DNA of 37,414 bases from Clostridia bacterium (GCA_017481065.1 JAFUPT010000159.1:1-37414), one strand, 5' to 3'; shown: positions 15,121 through 23,564, numbered from the stretch's first letter. Notes: a model not told the origin generated them from the sequence alone. A program made the numbers and translations.

Positions 15121-15925
15121 TTTTGATGCGAAATTCTTTGAATATGCCCGGAAGTGGGTGGCTGCCCATCCCGGGATGACGGAGAAGCAGATCGACGAGA
15201 GCTACAACCGCATGATGGAGGAGTGGATTGGCGCGCCTGCTGAATGGCTGGACGGTGCAAGCCCCGCAGAATATTTCAAGCAGTATTCCGATCCTGCGGA
15301 TTTGGTGGCGCTCATGCGCGGCTACCACGAAAAGCATGTGAACCTGCCGGAGCCGCTCTATGCCCGCATTGTGGAGCTGGGAGATGGCTGCGCGCCGCTT
15401 CTCAAGGAAATCCTGAAGGATGAAAACTGCATGGAGGGCATGCGCGCGGAAGCCATGGGCATGCTGCGGGATATCAGCAGCGGCATTGCGGATGATGTAC
15501 TGGTGGAACTGGTATGCACCGCTGATGAGCAGAATGAGTTGAGCGATATGGCGGCGGATGTGCTCGCCACCCGGGGTTATTCCATCGTGTCCCGGCTGTT
15601 GGACTGGTATCCGGATGCGCCTGAGTATGCCCAGACCCTCATTCTGGATGTCTGCTGCAATTTTCCGGGAGACGAGCGCATATATGATTTCCTGATCCGG
15701 CGGCTGCGCAACCAGCCGGAGCAGCGGGCGCTGAACGCATCCTGCCTGGCCAAGCTGGGCGATCCCCGGGCGATCGAACCCATGCAGGAGATGCTCAAGC
15801 TGTTCGACCTGCGTTATTTTGACTACATTGAGCTTCGAGATGCAGTGGAAGCCCTCGGCGGCGAAGTCGGCGAGGATCGCACCTTCTACGGCGATCCGGA
15901 CTACGAGGCCCTGCGCAATCTGTAA
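15107..15925 (+). CDS. HEAT-repeat-like helical protein
   Basis: A 272-residue protein. ATG 15107 (MKIIDFDAKFFEYA) is used although the frame is open from 14924, because the upstream part lies wholly inside the TPR gene and GGGGGA sits about 10 bases before this ATG. From about residue 80 it shows alpha-helical repeats of HEAT type (APLLKEILKD..., IADDVLVELVCTADEQNELSDMAADVLATRG, LNASCLAKLGDPRAIEPMQEML). There is no signal peptide or membrane segment. The 14-base overlap with the TPR gene suggests the products are made together and may bind each other. Family and function are not recognised. Confidence 0.78.
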   Translation: MKIIDFDAKFFEYARKWVAAHPGMTEKQIDESYNRMMEEWIGAPAEWLDGASPAEYFKQYSDPADLVALMRGYHEKHVNLPEPLYARIVELGDGCAPLLKEILKDENCMEGMRAEAMGMLRDISSGIADDVLVELVCTADEQNELSDMAADVLATRGYSIVSRLLDWYPDAPEYAQTLILDVCCNFPGDERIYDFLIRRLRNQPEQRALNASCLAKLGDPRAIEPMQEMLKLFDLRYFDYIELRDAVEALGGEVGEDRTFYGDPDYEALRNL

Positions 15926-15957
15926 ACCTGAGACACGGCAACAGGGGAGGAAACGCG

Positions 15958-16971
15958 ATGTATTGTGGACAATGCGGCAAAAAGGTCATGGACAACATGC
16001 TGTTCTGCCCGTTCTGCGGCCAGCCGATCGTCATCCCGGACCAGGATGATGTGCCTGCGGCAAAGCCTGCGCCGCAGCCGGAGGCGCCTGAACAGCCGGA
16101 AATCGAAATTGCTGAGGAGTCGAAGGCGCCCGTCAGCCTGTTTGACGTGCCGCAGCCGGAACCGACGTTTGAGGAGCCTGTGGCCGAAGAGCCGGAGGAG
16201 GAATTTGTGCCGCTGAGCTTTGATCTGGAGGATGTACCGGAAGAGGAGTCCGTGCCGCAGCCGGAACCGGAGCCGGAGATTATTGTAGATATCCCGGATG
16301 AACAGCCCGCCGCTGCGCCTGCGCGCCGTTCCGCGCCGCAGACCAAGCGGCCGCCGTCTGCCCGGAAGCGCCCGGCCAATACCTACATACCCGTCAAGGA
16401 CATTGCCCCGGACGATATCTTCATGGATGGCGATGAAGATGATGATTACGATCTGGACGATGATTTCGATGATATCGGCGATGATTACTACTACGAGGAC
16501 CAGGATGAGGGCAGCTTCTTCCAGCGCCACATCCGGGGTATTGTGGGCCTGCTGCTGTTTTTGCTGCTTGTGGCCATCTGCGCATTCTGGGCGAACACCG
16601 GCAAAGGCCAGATGACCCTCGCGCGCTTCAACCTCGCTTGGCGGCCGGAGCCCTATGCTGAGCTCGCCTATGAGGCATACCAGGCCAACAACGACCTGAT
16701 GGCCGCCCGCTACTATGAAAAGGCGTTTTCCCGGAGCGAAGAATCCAACTATGAATATGCCCACAGCGCCATGGTGGCTTATTACGAGGCGGATGAGATC
16801 GAAGCCTCCGCAGCCATGCTCAAGATCTGCGTGGCAATGGACCCGGATAATCCCGAGCCCTACCAGGAGCTGATGATCCTCTATCCCGATGCGGAGACGC
16901 GGCCGTGGGAGATCAGGGAGCTGATTCGCCAGGGCTACGAGCGCACAGGGAATGAAAGCCTGAAACAGTGA
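15958..16971 (+). CDS. Zinc-ribbon, single-pass membrane protein with TPR-like outer domain
   Basis: A 337-residue protein with four parts: an N-terminal zinc ribbon (Cys3, Cys6, Cys17, Cys20); a long disordered Pro/Glu-rich region to about residue 150, ending in a strongly acidic Asp/Tyr run at about 158-182; one membrane helix at about 193-212; and a C-terminal helical domain with TPR-like pairs (AYQANNDLMAARYYEKAFSR, AAMLKICVAMDPDNPEPYQEL). GGGAGG is 7 bases before the ATG. The ribbon would be cytoplasmic and the TPR part outside. It follows the TPR and HEAT genes in one operon. The function is unknown. Confidence 0.82.
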   Translation: MYCGQCGKKVMDNMLFCPFCGQPIVIPDQDDVPAAKPAPQPEAPEQPEIEIAEESKAPVSLFDVPQPEPTFEEPVAEEPEEEFVPLSFDLEDVPEEESVPQPEPEPEIIVDIPDEQPAAAPARRSAPQTKRPPSARKRPANTYIPVKDIAPDDIFMDGDEDDDYDLDDDFDDIGDDYYYEDQDEGSFFQRHIRGIVGLLLFLLLVAICAFWANTGKGQMTLARFNLAWRPEPYAELAYEAYQANNDLMAARYYEKAFSRSEESNYEYAHSAMVAYYEADEIEASAAMLKICVAMDPDNPEPYQELMILYPDAETRPWEIRELIRQGYERTGNESLKQ

Positions 16972-17023
16972 CGCATGATTCTTTCTCCACCCGGGCAAGA
17001 TTCCCGGGAAAGGGGATGAACAT

Positions 17024-17239
17024 ATGGAAAAGAAAACAACGCAAAAGGACAGCTTCAACGAGCGCGAATTTGTGGCGAGCGCAACGGAGTGCACGGGCCT
17101 GATTCCCGGTCTATCCGATGCGGACCCGGACGCCGAGCTGAATGAGGCACGGCTCTACGCCATTCATGCGCCCAAGAAGCGGGATGGAAAGCGAGAGGAA
17201 TACGAATGCAGGGAAAAGGGAGACGCAGGGCGCTCCTGA
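17024..17239 (+). CDS. Small hydrophilic hypothetical protein
   Basis: A 71-residue protein, highly charged, with no signal or membrane segment. The middle reads FVASATECTGLIPGLSDADPDAE, a pattern seen in short clostridial proteins of unknown role; the tail is Lys/Arg/Glu-rich. An AAGGGGATG stretch about 8-12 bases before the ATG may serve as ribosome site. It overlaps the following small membrane-protein gene by 34 bases in another frame, so the two are probably coupled. It is not recognised, but position, ribosome site and the coupled partner support a real gene. Confidence 0.65.
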   Translation: MEKKTTQKDSFNEREFVASATECTGLIPGLSDADPDAELNEARLYAIHAPKKRDGKREEYECREKGDAGRS

Positions 17240-17370
17240 GCGTGGTTATTGCGGGCATCTTGGTGCTTGTGCTGCTGGCTGCCGGCACCGCGCTGCGCAT
17301 GCAGAGCCGGGACATGGCTCCGCTGGAAGCGTTCAAATCCTTTGTTTCCGATACTTTCAATTTTGAATGA
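17206..17370 (+). CDS. Small single-pass membrane protein
   Basis: A 54-residue protein missed by length filters. It has a very basic start (MQGKGRRRA), one membrane helix of about 20 residues (LLSVVIAGILVLVLLAAGTAL), and a short outer tail ending TFNFE. AGAGG lies 7 bases before the ATG at 17206. It begins inside the end of the 71-residue gene and ends 24 bases before deoD. Positive-inside residues predict the N-terminus in the cytoplasm. It may work with the preceding hydrophilic protein; the function is unknown. Confidence 0.7.
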   Translation: MQGKGRRRALLSVVIAGILVLVLLAAGTALRMQSRDMAPLEAFKSFVSDTFNFE

Positions 17371-17394
17371 AATAATATACAGGAGGATAAACAT

Positions 17395-18111
17395 ATGAGC
17401 AACATTCCGACTCCGCACATCAATGCCAAAGAAGGCGATTTTGCGAAGACCGTACTGATGCCCGGCGATCCGCTGCGCGCAAAATTAATTGCAGAGATCT
17501 ACCTTGAGGATGCGGTGCTCGTGAACAACGTTCGCGGCATCCAGGGCTACACCGGCTATTACAAGGGAAAGCGCGTATCCGTGATGGCTTCCGGCATGGG
17601 CATGCCCTCCATCGGCATTTATTCTTATGAGCTGTACAATTACTACGGCGTGGAAAATATCATCCGCGTGGGCACCGCAGGCGCCATGAGTGATAAGCTG
17701 AAGCTGCGCGATGTTGTGGCAGGCATGAGCGCCTACACCACCTCCAACTATGGCTTCTCCTTCGGCTTTGACGGAACCCTCGCGCCCTGCTGCTCCTATG
17801 AACTGCTCATCAAGGCGGTGGAAGCAGGCAAGAAGATCGGCCAGCCGGTGGTGCCGGGCCCGGTGTTTTCCAGCGACTGCTTCTATGAGCAGGGCTGTGC
17901 CGAAACTGCATCTGCCAAGCTGATGAAGCTGGGCGTGCTCTGCGTGGAGATGGAAGCCTTTGCCCTCTACCTGAACGCTGCTGCTGCCGGAAAGAACGCG
18001 CTGGCGCTGCTTACCATTTCCGACAGCCTTGTGACCGGAGAATCCCTGCCCGCCGAGGATCGACAGAGCACCTTTACCAAGATGATGGAGATCGCGCTGG
18101 AAATCGCATAA
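17395..18111 (+). CDS. deoD: Purine-nucleoside phosphorylase DeoD type
   Basis: A 238-residue hexameric-type purine nucleoside phosphorylase, which splits (deoxy)inosine, guanosine and adenosine into base and (deoxy)ribose-1-phosphate. Family motifs are clear: TPHINAKEGDFAKTVLMPGDP with the phosphate-binding GDPLRAK, RVGTAGAM, the ribose-binding VEMEAFALY, and ISDSL with the catalytic Asp. Length matches E. coli DeoD. AGGAGG stands 8 bases before the ATG. It is the last gene of the long operon and is followed by a strong terminator. Its link with the TPR/HEAT/zinc-ribbon genes upstream looks positional only. Confidence 0.96.
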   Translation: MSNIPTPHINAKEGDFAKTVLMPGDPLRAKLIAEIYLEDAVLVNNVRGIQGYTGYYKGKRVSVMASGMGMPSIGIYSYELYNYYGVENIIRVGTAGAMSDKLKLRDVVAGMSAYTTSNYGFSFGFDGTLAPCCSYELLIKAVEAGKKIGQPVVPGPVFSSDCFYEQGCAETASAKLMKLGVLCVEMEAFALYLNAAAAGKNALALLTISDSLVTGESLPAEDRQSTFTKMMEIALEIA

Positions 18112-18178
18112 GCGGGGGAGAGGGGCGCTGCCCCAGATCACCGGCCAAAGGTGATGATCTTCTTTGGAAACCTCGGTA

Positions 18179-18210
18179 AAGAAAACCTGTCCAACTGGAC
18201 AGGTTTTCTT
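18179..18210 (+). terminator. Terminator after deoD
   Basis: AAGAAAACCTGTCCA (18179-18193) and TGGACAGGTTTTCTT (18196-18210) pair perfectly over 15 bases, with the T-rich end inside the right arm. It ends the operon that begins at 11.7 kb. Between 18211 and 18331 there is one further small hairpin (CTTTCCC/GGGAAAG near 18233-18251) and no gene. Confidence 0.85.
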
Positions 18211-18331
18211 GGATGTTGATAGACACAAAGCCTTTCCCTTGAAGGGAAAGCGCTTTCAAAGCAGGCGGATGAGTGCCCTCCTCAGGATGCTTCTTTTGTG
18301 GATTTTATCATGTTCCCGGGAAATTTAGGTA

Positions 18332-18360
18332 TTGCTTTTTTGAGGGAATTCCTGTATAAT
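18332..18360 (+). promoter_or_regulatory. Promoter of tRNA-Leu
   Basis: TTGCTT (18332-18337), 17 bases, perfect TATAAT (18355-18360), ending 10 bases before the mature tRNA. Confidence 0.8.
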
Positions 18361-18370
18361 AAACGGGTAC

Positions 18371-18453
18371 GCCGGTGTGGCGGAATGGCAGACGCATCGC
18401 ACTCAAAATGCGACGGTTTATCCGTGCCGGTTCAAGTCCGGCCACCGGCACCA
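18371..18453 (+). tRNA. tRNA-Leu (anticodon CAA)
   Basis: The acceptor arms GCCGGTG (18371-18377) and CACCGGC (18443-18449) pair fully, followed by A and an encoded CCA. The anticodon arm CGCA-CTCAAAA-TGCG gives anticodon CAA, which reads the leucine codon UUG. A variable arm of class II type (ACGGTTTATCCGT) and the T-loop GGTTCAAGTCC are present. Its own promoter and terminator flank it. Confidence 0.96.
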
Positions 18454-18484
18454 AAAATCCCTGATCTTTCGATCAGGGATTTTT
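18453..18484. terminator. Bidirectional terminator after tRNA-Leu
   Basis: AAAAATCCCTGATC (18453-18466), TTTC loop, GATCAGGGATTTTT (18471-18484). It serves the tRNA and, on the other strand, the cyclophilin gene ending at 18493. Confidence 0.9.
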
Positions 18485-18492
18485 CTTTTGGC

Positions 18493-19149
18493 TTATGCCG
18501 CAGGTTTTTCGATCCGCTTGATGCTGGTGATTACGGGCTGGTTGGTTGCCTCGACGCTGCCGTTGCCGTCAGTCACGGGCGTGTCTTCACAGATCGCATC
18601 CACGATTTCGATGCCGCTCAATACCTTGCCGAAGGCGGCGTACTGGCCGTCGAGGTATTCGGCGTCGGCATGCATGATGAAGAACTGGCTGCTGGCGCTG
18701 TCGTACATCTGGGAGCGGGCCATGGAGAGCACGCCGCGGGTGTGGGAGAGTTCATTCTCCACGCCGTTTGCACTGAATTCGCCCTTGATGTTTTCTTCGG
18801 AGCCGCCGGTGCCGTTGCCCAGCGGGTCGCCGCCCTGGATCATGAAGCCGGAGATGATGCGGTGGAAGGTGAGCCCATCATAGAAGCCTTCATCCACCAG
18901 TTTCAGGAAATTATCAACGGTGATGGGCGCGAGGTTTCCGTAGAGTTCGGCGGTGATGGCGCCGTAATCGGCGATATCGATCTGTACATAATCGGTGGCG
19001 GTCAGCTTTTCAGCGGACGCGCCGCCCTTATTGCCGGTGATCAGGATGGCTGCGACAGCGATTACAGCCACAACCACGGTTGCCGCGATCATAATCCAGA
19101 GCTTTTTCGTCTGCTTCTTGTTTTGTTTCTTATAATTCTTCTTGGCCAT
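18493..19149 (-). CDS. Membrane-anchored cyclophilin-type peptidyl-prolyl isomerase
   Basis: A 218-residue protein. A very basic N-terminus (KKNYKKQNKKQTKK) leads into one membrane helix (about residues 18-38), then a cyclophilin domain. Active-site elements are present: FHRIISGFMIQGGDPLGNGTGG with the catalytic Arg, GVLSMARS, and SQFFIMHADAEYLDGQYAAFGKV. The enzyme would catalyse proline isomerisation on the outer face of the membrane and help exported proteins fold. AAGGAGA is 6 bases before the ATG. It lies 18 bases after the UDP-glucose dehydrogenase gene and probably shares its transcript. Confidence 0.93.
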   Translation of the reverse strand: MAKKNYKKQNKKQTKKLWIMIAATVVVAVIAVAAILITGNKGGASAEKLTATDYVQIDIADYGAITAELYGNLAPITVDNFLKLVDEGFYDGLTFHRIISGFMIQGGDPLGNGTGGSEENIKGEFSANGVENELSHTRGVLSMARSQMYDSASSQFFIMHADAEYLDGQYAAFGKVLSGIEIVDAICEDTPVTDGNGSVEATNQPVITSIKRIEKPAA

Positions 19150-19167
19150 TTTGCTTCTCCTTATGAT

Positions 19168-20409
19168 TTAATCCCGATGGAAGATATCCCGGGTATATAC
19201 CTTTTCCTGTACATCGTCCAGCGCACTGTCGTAGCGGTTGGCGATGATTGCGTCGGAAAGCAGCTTGAAACGGGAAAGGTCGTTCACGATCTCGCTGCCG
19301 AAGAAGGTCTTGCCATCCGGCAGGCTGGGTTCGTACACAATCACCGTAGCGCCCTTAGCCTTGATGCGCTTCATCACGCCTTGGATGCTGCTCTGGCGGA
19401 AATTATCGGAATTCGCCTTCATGGTGAGGCGGTATACGCCGATAACCACCTTCTTTTCCTTTGTGCTGTCCCATGCGCTGTTTGCCTCGTAGTATCCCGC
19501 CATTTTGAGAACGCGGTCGGCGATGAAATCCTTGCGGGTGCGGTTGGAATCCACGATCGCGCCGATCAGGTTTTCCGGCACATCCCGGTAGTTGGCCAGC
19601 AGCTGCTTGGTATCCTTGGGCAGGCAATAGCCGCCATAGCCGAAGGAAGGATTGTTATAAAGGTTTCCTACGCGGGGATCCAGGCACACGCCTTCAATGA
19701 TGCGGCGGGTATCGAGGCCCTTGAGCTCGGCATAGGTATCCAGCTCGTTGAAGAAGGAGACCCGCAGGGCGAGGTAGGTGTTGGCGAAGAGCTTCACAGC
19801 CTCCGCCTCGGTGTAGGCCATGATCAGGGTCTGCACATCGTCAAGTGCCGCATCCTTGAGCAGGGCAGCAAAGGTCCCTGCGGCTTCGGTAAGCTCCGCG
19901 TCCTCCAGATCCGTACCGACGATGATGCGGCTGGGATGCAGGTTATCATAGAGTGCCCGGCTCTCCCGGAGAAATTCCGGGCTGAAGAGCAGCTTCCGGC
20001 AGCCGAGCTTTTTGCGTATTTCCTGTGTGTATCCCACCGGCACAGTGGATTTGATCACGACCACGGCCCCGGGATTTACCGCTGCCACCATGCGGATGAT
20101 GCCCTCCACGGCGGAGGTATCGAAAAAGTTGGTTTTGGAATCGTAATTGGTGGGCGCTGCGATAATCACGAGGTCCGCTTCCCGGTAAGCTGCCTCGCCA
20201 TCCAGCGTAGCGCGCAGCCTCAGCTCCGGCCGGACGAGGTATTCCTCAATTTCCGGGTCGCAGATGGGCGATTTCCTGGCATTGACCAGCTCCACCTTCT
20301 CGGGAAGCACATCCACAGCCACTACATCGTGCCGCTGGGAGAGCAATATCGCCATGCTCAAGCCTACATAGCCGATGCCTGCGACGGCGATCTTCATATC
20401 ATTTTTCAT
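19168..20409 (-). CDS. ugd: UDP-glucose 6-dehydrogenase
   Basis: A 413-residue nucleotide-sugar dehydrogenase. The N-terminal NAD domain starts [15 protein letters not shown]; the central dimer helix is [20 protein letters not shown]; the catalytic cysteine, Cys262, lies in [14 protein letters not shown]; and the C-terminal domain has [20 protein letters not shown], as in short Ugd enzymes. The reaction oxidises UDP-glucose to UDP-glucuronate using two NAD+. The start at 20409 has GGAGG 7 bases upstream and overlaps the stop of the epimerase gene by 4 bases. Together with that epimerase it would provide UDP-glucuronate and UDP-galacturonate for capsule or exopolysaccharide. Confidence 0.93.
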   Translation of the reverse strand: MKNDMKIAVAGIGYVGLSMAILLSQRHDVVAVDVLPEKVELVNARKSPICDPEIEEYLVRPELRLRATLDGEAAYREADLVIIAAPTNYDSKTNFFDTSAVEGIIRMVAAVNPGAVVVIKSTVPVGYTQEIRKKLGCRKLLFSPEFLRESRALYDNLHPSRIIVGTDLEDAELTEAAGTFAALLKDAALDDVQTLIMAYTEAEAVKLFANTYLALRVSFFNELDTYAELKGLDTRRIIEGVCLDPRVGNLYNNPSFGYGGYCLPKDTKQLLANYRDVPENLIGAIVDSNRTRKDFIADRVLKMAGYYEANSAWDSTKEKKVVIGVYRLTMKANSDNFRQSSIQGVMKRIKAKGATVIVYEPSLPDGKTFFGSEIVNDLSRFKLLSDAIIANRYDSALDDVQEKVYTRDIFHRD

Positions 20410-21461
20410 GCCTCATCCTCCGAATTCATGTAGAAGGATTTATACCATTCGGCGAATTTACGCAGTCCATCCCGCAGGGGAGTGGAGGGCCGGAAGCCGA
20501 AATCCTCCATTAAGGGACCAACGTCCGCATAGGTTGCCTCCACATCGCCGGGCTGCATGGGAACCAGCTCCTTGTGGGCTTCGAAATCATAATCCTCAGG
20601 GAGTACGCCGGCGCGGATCAGCTCCTGCTGCAGGATGTCCACGAAGTCCAGCAGGTTTTCCGGGTGGTTGTTGCCGATATTGTATAGCTTGCAGCGCACG
20701 CCATCCTGGTTCGCATCCGGCGCATGGCGCATCACGTTCAGGATGCCGGTAACCACATCGTCCACATAAGTGAAATCCCGCATGCATCTGCCATAATTGA
20801 AAATCTGAATCTTCTCCCCGGCGCGCAGCTTGTTGGTGAAGCCGAAGTAGGCCATATCGGGCCTGCCTGCGGGACCGTACACGGTGAAGAAGCGCAGGCC
20901 GGTGGAAGGGATGTTGTAGAGCTTGGAATAGGCATGGGCCATCAGCTCATTGGATTTCTTGGTGGCGGCGTAGAGCGAAACGGGGCTGTCGGCCTTGTCT
21001 TCTGCGGAGTAGGGAATCTTTTTGTTGGTTCCGTACACGCTGGAGCTGGAGGCATAGACCAGGTGCTCCACCGGATAATTCCGGCAGGCTTCGAGGATGT
21101 TGTAAAAGCCGATCAGGTTGGATTGGATGTAGGCGTCCGGATTGGCGATGGAATAGCGCACGCCTGCCTGCGCGGCGAGGTTGACCACGATCTGCGGCCT
21201 GTACTCTGCGAAAATGCCGTCTACCAGCGCCTGATCTGCGATACTGCCGCGGATGAAGCGGAAATTGGCGCATTTGCCGAGCATTTCCAGCCGGTGTTCC
21301 TTGAGCCGGACGTCGTAATAATCGTTCACACTGTCGAGGCCTATCACCTGCGCATCTGGGAATTCGCCGCAGAGGCGCAGCGCAAGGTTCGCGCCGATGA
21401 AGCCAGCAGCGCCGGTGACCAGTATCGTCTTGCCGTTCAATTCCAAATCCAGCTGAACCAT
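20406..21461 (-). CDS. UDP-glucuronate 4-epimerase-like SDR
   Basis: A 351-residue extended short-chain dehydrogenase/reductase. The NAD-binding loop [14 protein letters not shown] begins at residue 17; the catalytic region has YASSSSVYG and YAATKKSNE with Tyr and Lys; [15 protein letters not shown] is characteristic of UDP-glucuronate 4-epimerases. It would interconvert UDP-glucuronate and UDP-galacturonate. Pairing with a UDP-glucose dehydrogenase in the same operon supports the substrate. The start at 21461 has GGGGGA 4-5 bases upstream; longer frames begin upstream of the promoter -10 box at 21493-21498. UDP-glucose 4-epimerase is a less likely alternative. Confidence 0.88.
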   Translation of the reverse strand: MVQLDLELNGKTILVTGAAGFIGANLALRLCGEFPDAQVIGLDSVNDYYDVRLKEHRLEMLGKCANFRFIRGSIADQALVDGIFAEYRPQIVVNLAAQAGVRYSIANPDAYIQSNLIGFYNILEACRNYPVEHLVYASSSSVYGTNKKIPYSAEDKADSPVSLYAATKKSNELMAHAYSKLYNIPSTGLRFFTVYGPAGRPDMAYFGFTNKLRAGEKIQIFNYGRCMRDFTYVDDVVTGILNVMRHAPDANQDGVRCKLYNIGNNHPENLLDFVDILQQELIRAGVLPEDYDFEAHKELVPMQPGDVEATYADVGPLMEDFGFRPSTPLRDGLRKFAEWYKSFYMNSEDEA

Positions 21462-21492
21462 AGTATCCCCCGAAACAAAAATATCTGCTGCT

Positions 21493-21521
21493 ATTATACC
21501 ATGCATTCCATCCAAAAGCAC
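21493..21521 (-). promoter_or_regulatory. Promoter of the epimerase-ugd-cyclophilin operon
   Basis: On the minus strand a perfect extended -10, TGGTATAAT (TATAAT at 21493-21498), with only a weak -35-like GTGCTT 17 bases upstream. Confidence 0.7.
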
Positions 21522-21593
21522 GCTTTCAGACTGTTGGTATGTGTTTTGTCACAGATTGTTTACCGCGATGCCTGAAAAGAATGGAAAATGCGA

Positions 21594-21929
21594 TCACTTC
21601 GGTTTGTTGTTTTCTCCCCAGACGCAGAGCTGATCCAGCACGGCCATGAGGGATTTCCCGCGCGCAGTGAGCCTGTATTCTACTTTGGGAGGAATCTGTG
21701 GATATACCTGCCGCTGGATCAGCTCATCCGCTTCCAGTTCCTTTAGATGCGCGCTGAGGGTTTTGTCAGAAACATTTCCCAGATAACGACGCATTTCATT
21801 AAAGCGTACGGGTTCAAATTCCATCAGGCAGTACAGGATCACCATCTTGTATTTGCCGCTGATAAGGGACAGGGTATAGCTGAAGCCCGTGTCCTCAAAA
21901 TTTGCATTCTCAATGTAATTCTTGATCAT
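21594..21929 (-). CDS. HxlR-family transcriptional regulator
   Basis: A 111-residue winged-helix regulator of the HxlR/MarR-like group. The family core is clear: LSLISGKYKMVILYCLMEFEPVRFNEMRR, then the recognition helix region SDKTLSAHLKELEADELIQRQ, and the wing VEYRLTARGKSL. ATG 21929 is preferred over GTG 21935 because AAGGAA is 7 bases before it. It is divergent from a flavin reductase gene, and an inverted repeat lies between them. Many HxlR proteins sense electrophiles, quinones or aldehydes and repress a neighbouring reductase; that role is inferred here. Confidence 0.9.
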   Translation of the reverse strand: MIKNYIENANFEDTGFSYTLSLISGKYKMVILYCLMEFEPVRFNEMRRYLGNVSDKTLSAHLKELEADELIQRQVYPQIPPKVEYRLTARGKSLMAVLDQLCVWGENNKPK

Positions 21930-21947
21930 ATACACTTTCCTTAATGT

Positions 21948-21974
21948 AAGTACCTAACTAAAATGTGGGTACTT
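21948..21974. promoter_or_regulatory. Putative HxlR operator
   Basis: AAGTACC (21948-21954) and GGTACTT (21968-21974) form a perfect 7-base inverted repeat with a 13-base centre. The arms resemble the TAC-based half-sites of HxlR operators. It lies just before the HxlR gene and overlaps the -35 box of the reductase promoter, so one repressor could silence both. Confidence 0.65.
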
Positions 21975-22000
21975 GTAAATATTCCGAACTCTGATATAAT
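21973..22000 (+). promoter_or_regulatory. Promoter of the flavin reductase gene
   Basis: TTGTAA (21973-21978), 16 bases, TATAAT (21995-22000) with an extended -10 TG at 21992-21993. The -35 touches the right arm of the inverted repeat. Confidence 0.75.
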
Positions 22001-22050
22001 CATACACACGGAAAGACTCGCTGTCAATCACGAAAGGGAGGAAAGCGTTT

Positions 22051-22596
22051 ATGGGAAAGAAGATCATTATTTTGAACGGTAGTCCCCGCGCCAACGGAAA
22101 TACCGCCGCACTTGCCGGAGCGTTTACAAGGGGAGCGCAGGAGGCGGGCAACGAAGTAAGCTGCTTCAATTTGCAGCAGATGAACATCCACCCCTGCCTG
22201 GGCTGCTGTAAGGGAGGAAAGGACCCGGAAAGCCCATGCGTGCAGAAGGATGACATGGATAAAATCTATCCCTCTTACAGGGAAGCGGATGTGGTGGTAC
22301 TGGCATCTCCCCTGTATTACTGGACAATCAGCGGCCAGCTCAAGTGTGCATTTGACAGGCTGTTTACCGTGGCGGAATGCAATGTGGACTATGCAAATCC
22401 GAAGAAAGAATGCGTGCTCCTCATGGCTGCGGAGGGAAATGGATTTGAGGAGACCCTATATTGGTATGAGCGCACCATGAACCACATCCACTGGACGGAT
22501 AGGGGAAGGGTGCTCTGTGGCGGCGTATTCAATATAGGGGATATAGAGGGAAATCAGAAGCTGGATGAGGCGTACGAGCTGGGCAAGAATATCTGA
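22051..22596 (+). CDS. NADPH-dependent FMN reductase / flavodoxin-fold oxidoreductase
   Basis: A 181-residue flavodoxin-like protein. The FMN phosphate loop is NGSPRANGNTAAL (residues 9-21); the second FMN-binding region is VVLASPLYYWTISGQLKCAFDRL. A cysteine-containing loop CLGCCKGGKDPESPC between them resembles the iron-sulfur flavoprotein (Isf-like) group, though the compact cysteine motif is not certain to hold a cluster. It would reduce quinones, azo dyes or other electrophiles with NAD(P)H. The gene is preceded by GGGAGG about 10 bases from the ATG and is divergent from the HxlR gene. Confidence 0.87.
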   Translation: MGKKIIILNGSPRANGNTAALAGAFTRGAQEAGNEVSCFNLQQMNIHPCLGCCKGGKDPESPCVQKDDMDKIYPSYREADVVVLASPLYYWTISGQLKCAFDRLFTVAECNVDYANPKKECVLLMAAEGNGFEETLYWYERTMNHIHWTDRGRVLCGGVFNIGDIEGNQKLDEAYELGKNI

Positions 22597-22602
22597 GAAT
22601 TA

Positions 22603-22632
22603 AACGGAGCACTGCATTTGCAGCGCTCCGTT
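22603..22632 (+). terminator. Hairpin after the flavin reductase gene
   Basis: AACGGAGC (22603-22610) with GCTCCGTT (22625-22632), extended by CTGC/GCAG around one mismatch. The T-run is weak, so termination may be partial. Confidence 0.6.
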
Positions 22633-22733
22633 CATCATCAGCAGGAATGAACGACAGACCCACTTGCCGTTTTTCTGTTCTGATGTAAAAAGAAACCACA
22701 TACCGTAGTGCATGATTGCTATGCATAGAATCG

Positions 22734-23372
22734 TTATTTCTGTTCATTTGGCAAATAACTCTTGTTGATCGCAAGATTGACACAAGTCGCTGCCCCAATA
22801 TAGATTGTTAAAATAATGACGTCTAACACCAGAGATGAATATGGACGAGAGTAGAATCTTGCGGCAATATTTACAAGAAATCTGATTGGGAAATAAAGCC
22901 CTAACCATGCAGAAATCTTATAAAACTTTTTGCGGAAGTTCTTTGTTTTCTCAGTTGCACTGGATGCTTTCTTTTGATATGCATATTCAAAGCAACCGAT
23001 CGCTGCGACAAAAGGCAAGAAACTTAAAAATCCAAAAAACACATTTTGAAGAATTACTATCGCCATAAACTGTATCAACAACACCATCACTTCAAGCGTC
23101 ACCAGAAAAACCATAATTTGTCCAAGGCTATCATTCTGCACCTCTTTCACTTTGGGCAAATCATTGTCACTCTGATAATCATCGTTCAACAAGTAGTCGG
23201 TTGTAACACCAAACAACTTGCTGAGTTGAAGAATATTATTGGCGTCAGGCATTGTAGTTCCTGACTCCCAACGAGAAATAGCCTGTCTTGAAACATCCAG
23301 CTTTTCAGCCAGATATTCCTGAGACATCCCATTGGACTTTCTCAGTCCGATAATCTTATCTGAAAACTTCAT
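22734..23372 (-). CDS. XRE-family regulator with C-terminal membrane domain
   Basis: A 212-residue protein. Residues about 5-60 form a Cro/CI-type helix-turn-helix (GMSQEYLAEKLDVSRQAISRWESG). After a short linker come about four hydrophobic segments (roughly 84-106, 108-131, 150-172 and 180-203). Such membrane-tethered XRE regulators occur in Bacillota and are often linked to stress or peptide sensing, but targets are rarely known. AGGAGG is 7 bases before the ATG. The gene is clearly richer in A and T than its neighbours, which suggests acquisition. An inverted repeat centred on its promoter -10 box suggests autorepression. Confidence 0.88.
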   Translation of the reverse strand: MKFSDKIIGLRKSNGMSQEYLAEKLDVSRQAISRWESGTTMPDANNILQLSKLFGVTTDYLLNDDYQSDNDLPKVKEVQNDSLGQIMVFLVTLEVMVLLIQFMAIVILQNVFFGFLSFLPFVAAIGCFEYAYQKKASSATEKTKNFRKKFYKISAWLGLYFPIRFLVNIAARFYSRPYSSLVLDVIILTIYIGAATCVNLAINKSYLPNEQK

Positions 23373-23393
23373 ATGAAATCCTCCTTTGCTTTG

Positions 23394-23418
23394 GTGATTT
23401 CATTGTACCTAAAATCAC
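23394..23418 (-). promoter_or_regulatory. Operator/promoter of the XRE gene
   Basis: GTGATTT (23394-23400) and AAATCAC (23412-23418) form a perfect 7-base inverted repeat with an 11-base centre. The centre contains a minus-strand -10 TACAAT (23402-23407). A repressor bound here would cover the -10 box. The -35 is not clear. Confidence 0.6.
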
Positions 23419-23522
23419 GATATTCCACCACCACTTTGGCTTTCCATATCCGCAACAAGAATTTACATTGCTGGTTTTCTTTGCTTTGTATTCTCTTGCT
23501 CTCTTGATCGCTTGCGAACGCA

Positions 23523-23564
23523 AAAGGCTCAGAAGCCCTGCGCTTGCAAGGTTTCTGAGCCTTT
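23523..23564. terminator. Hairpin of unclear role
   Basis: A 12-base perfect core stem (23523-23534 with 23553-23564) extended by three pairs, one of them G-T. No T-run follows on either strand. It may end the minus-strand gene finishing at 23713, but lies about 150 bases beyond its stop. Confidence 0.4.

Noticed and set aside
18298..20433. Plus-strand frame of 711 codons running through tRNA-Leu and opposite cyclophilin and ugd
   Set aside because: It translates the tRNA (GGMADASHSKCDG is a typical false peptide) and is antisense to three clear genes.
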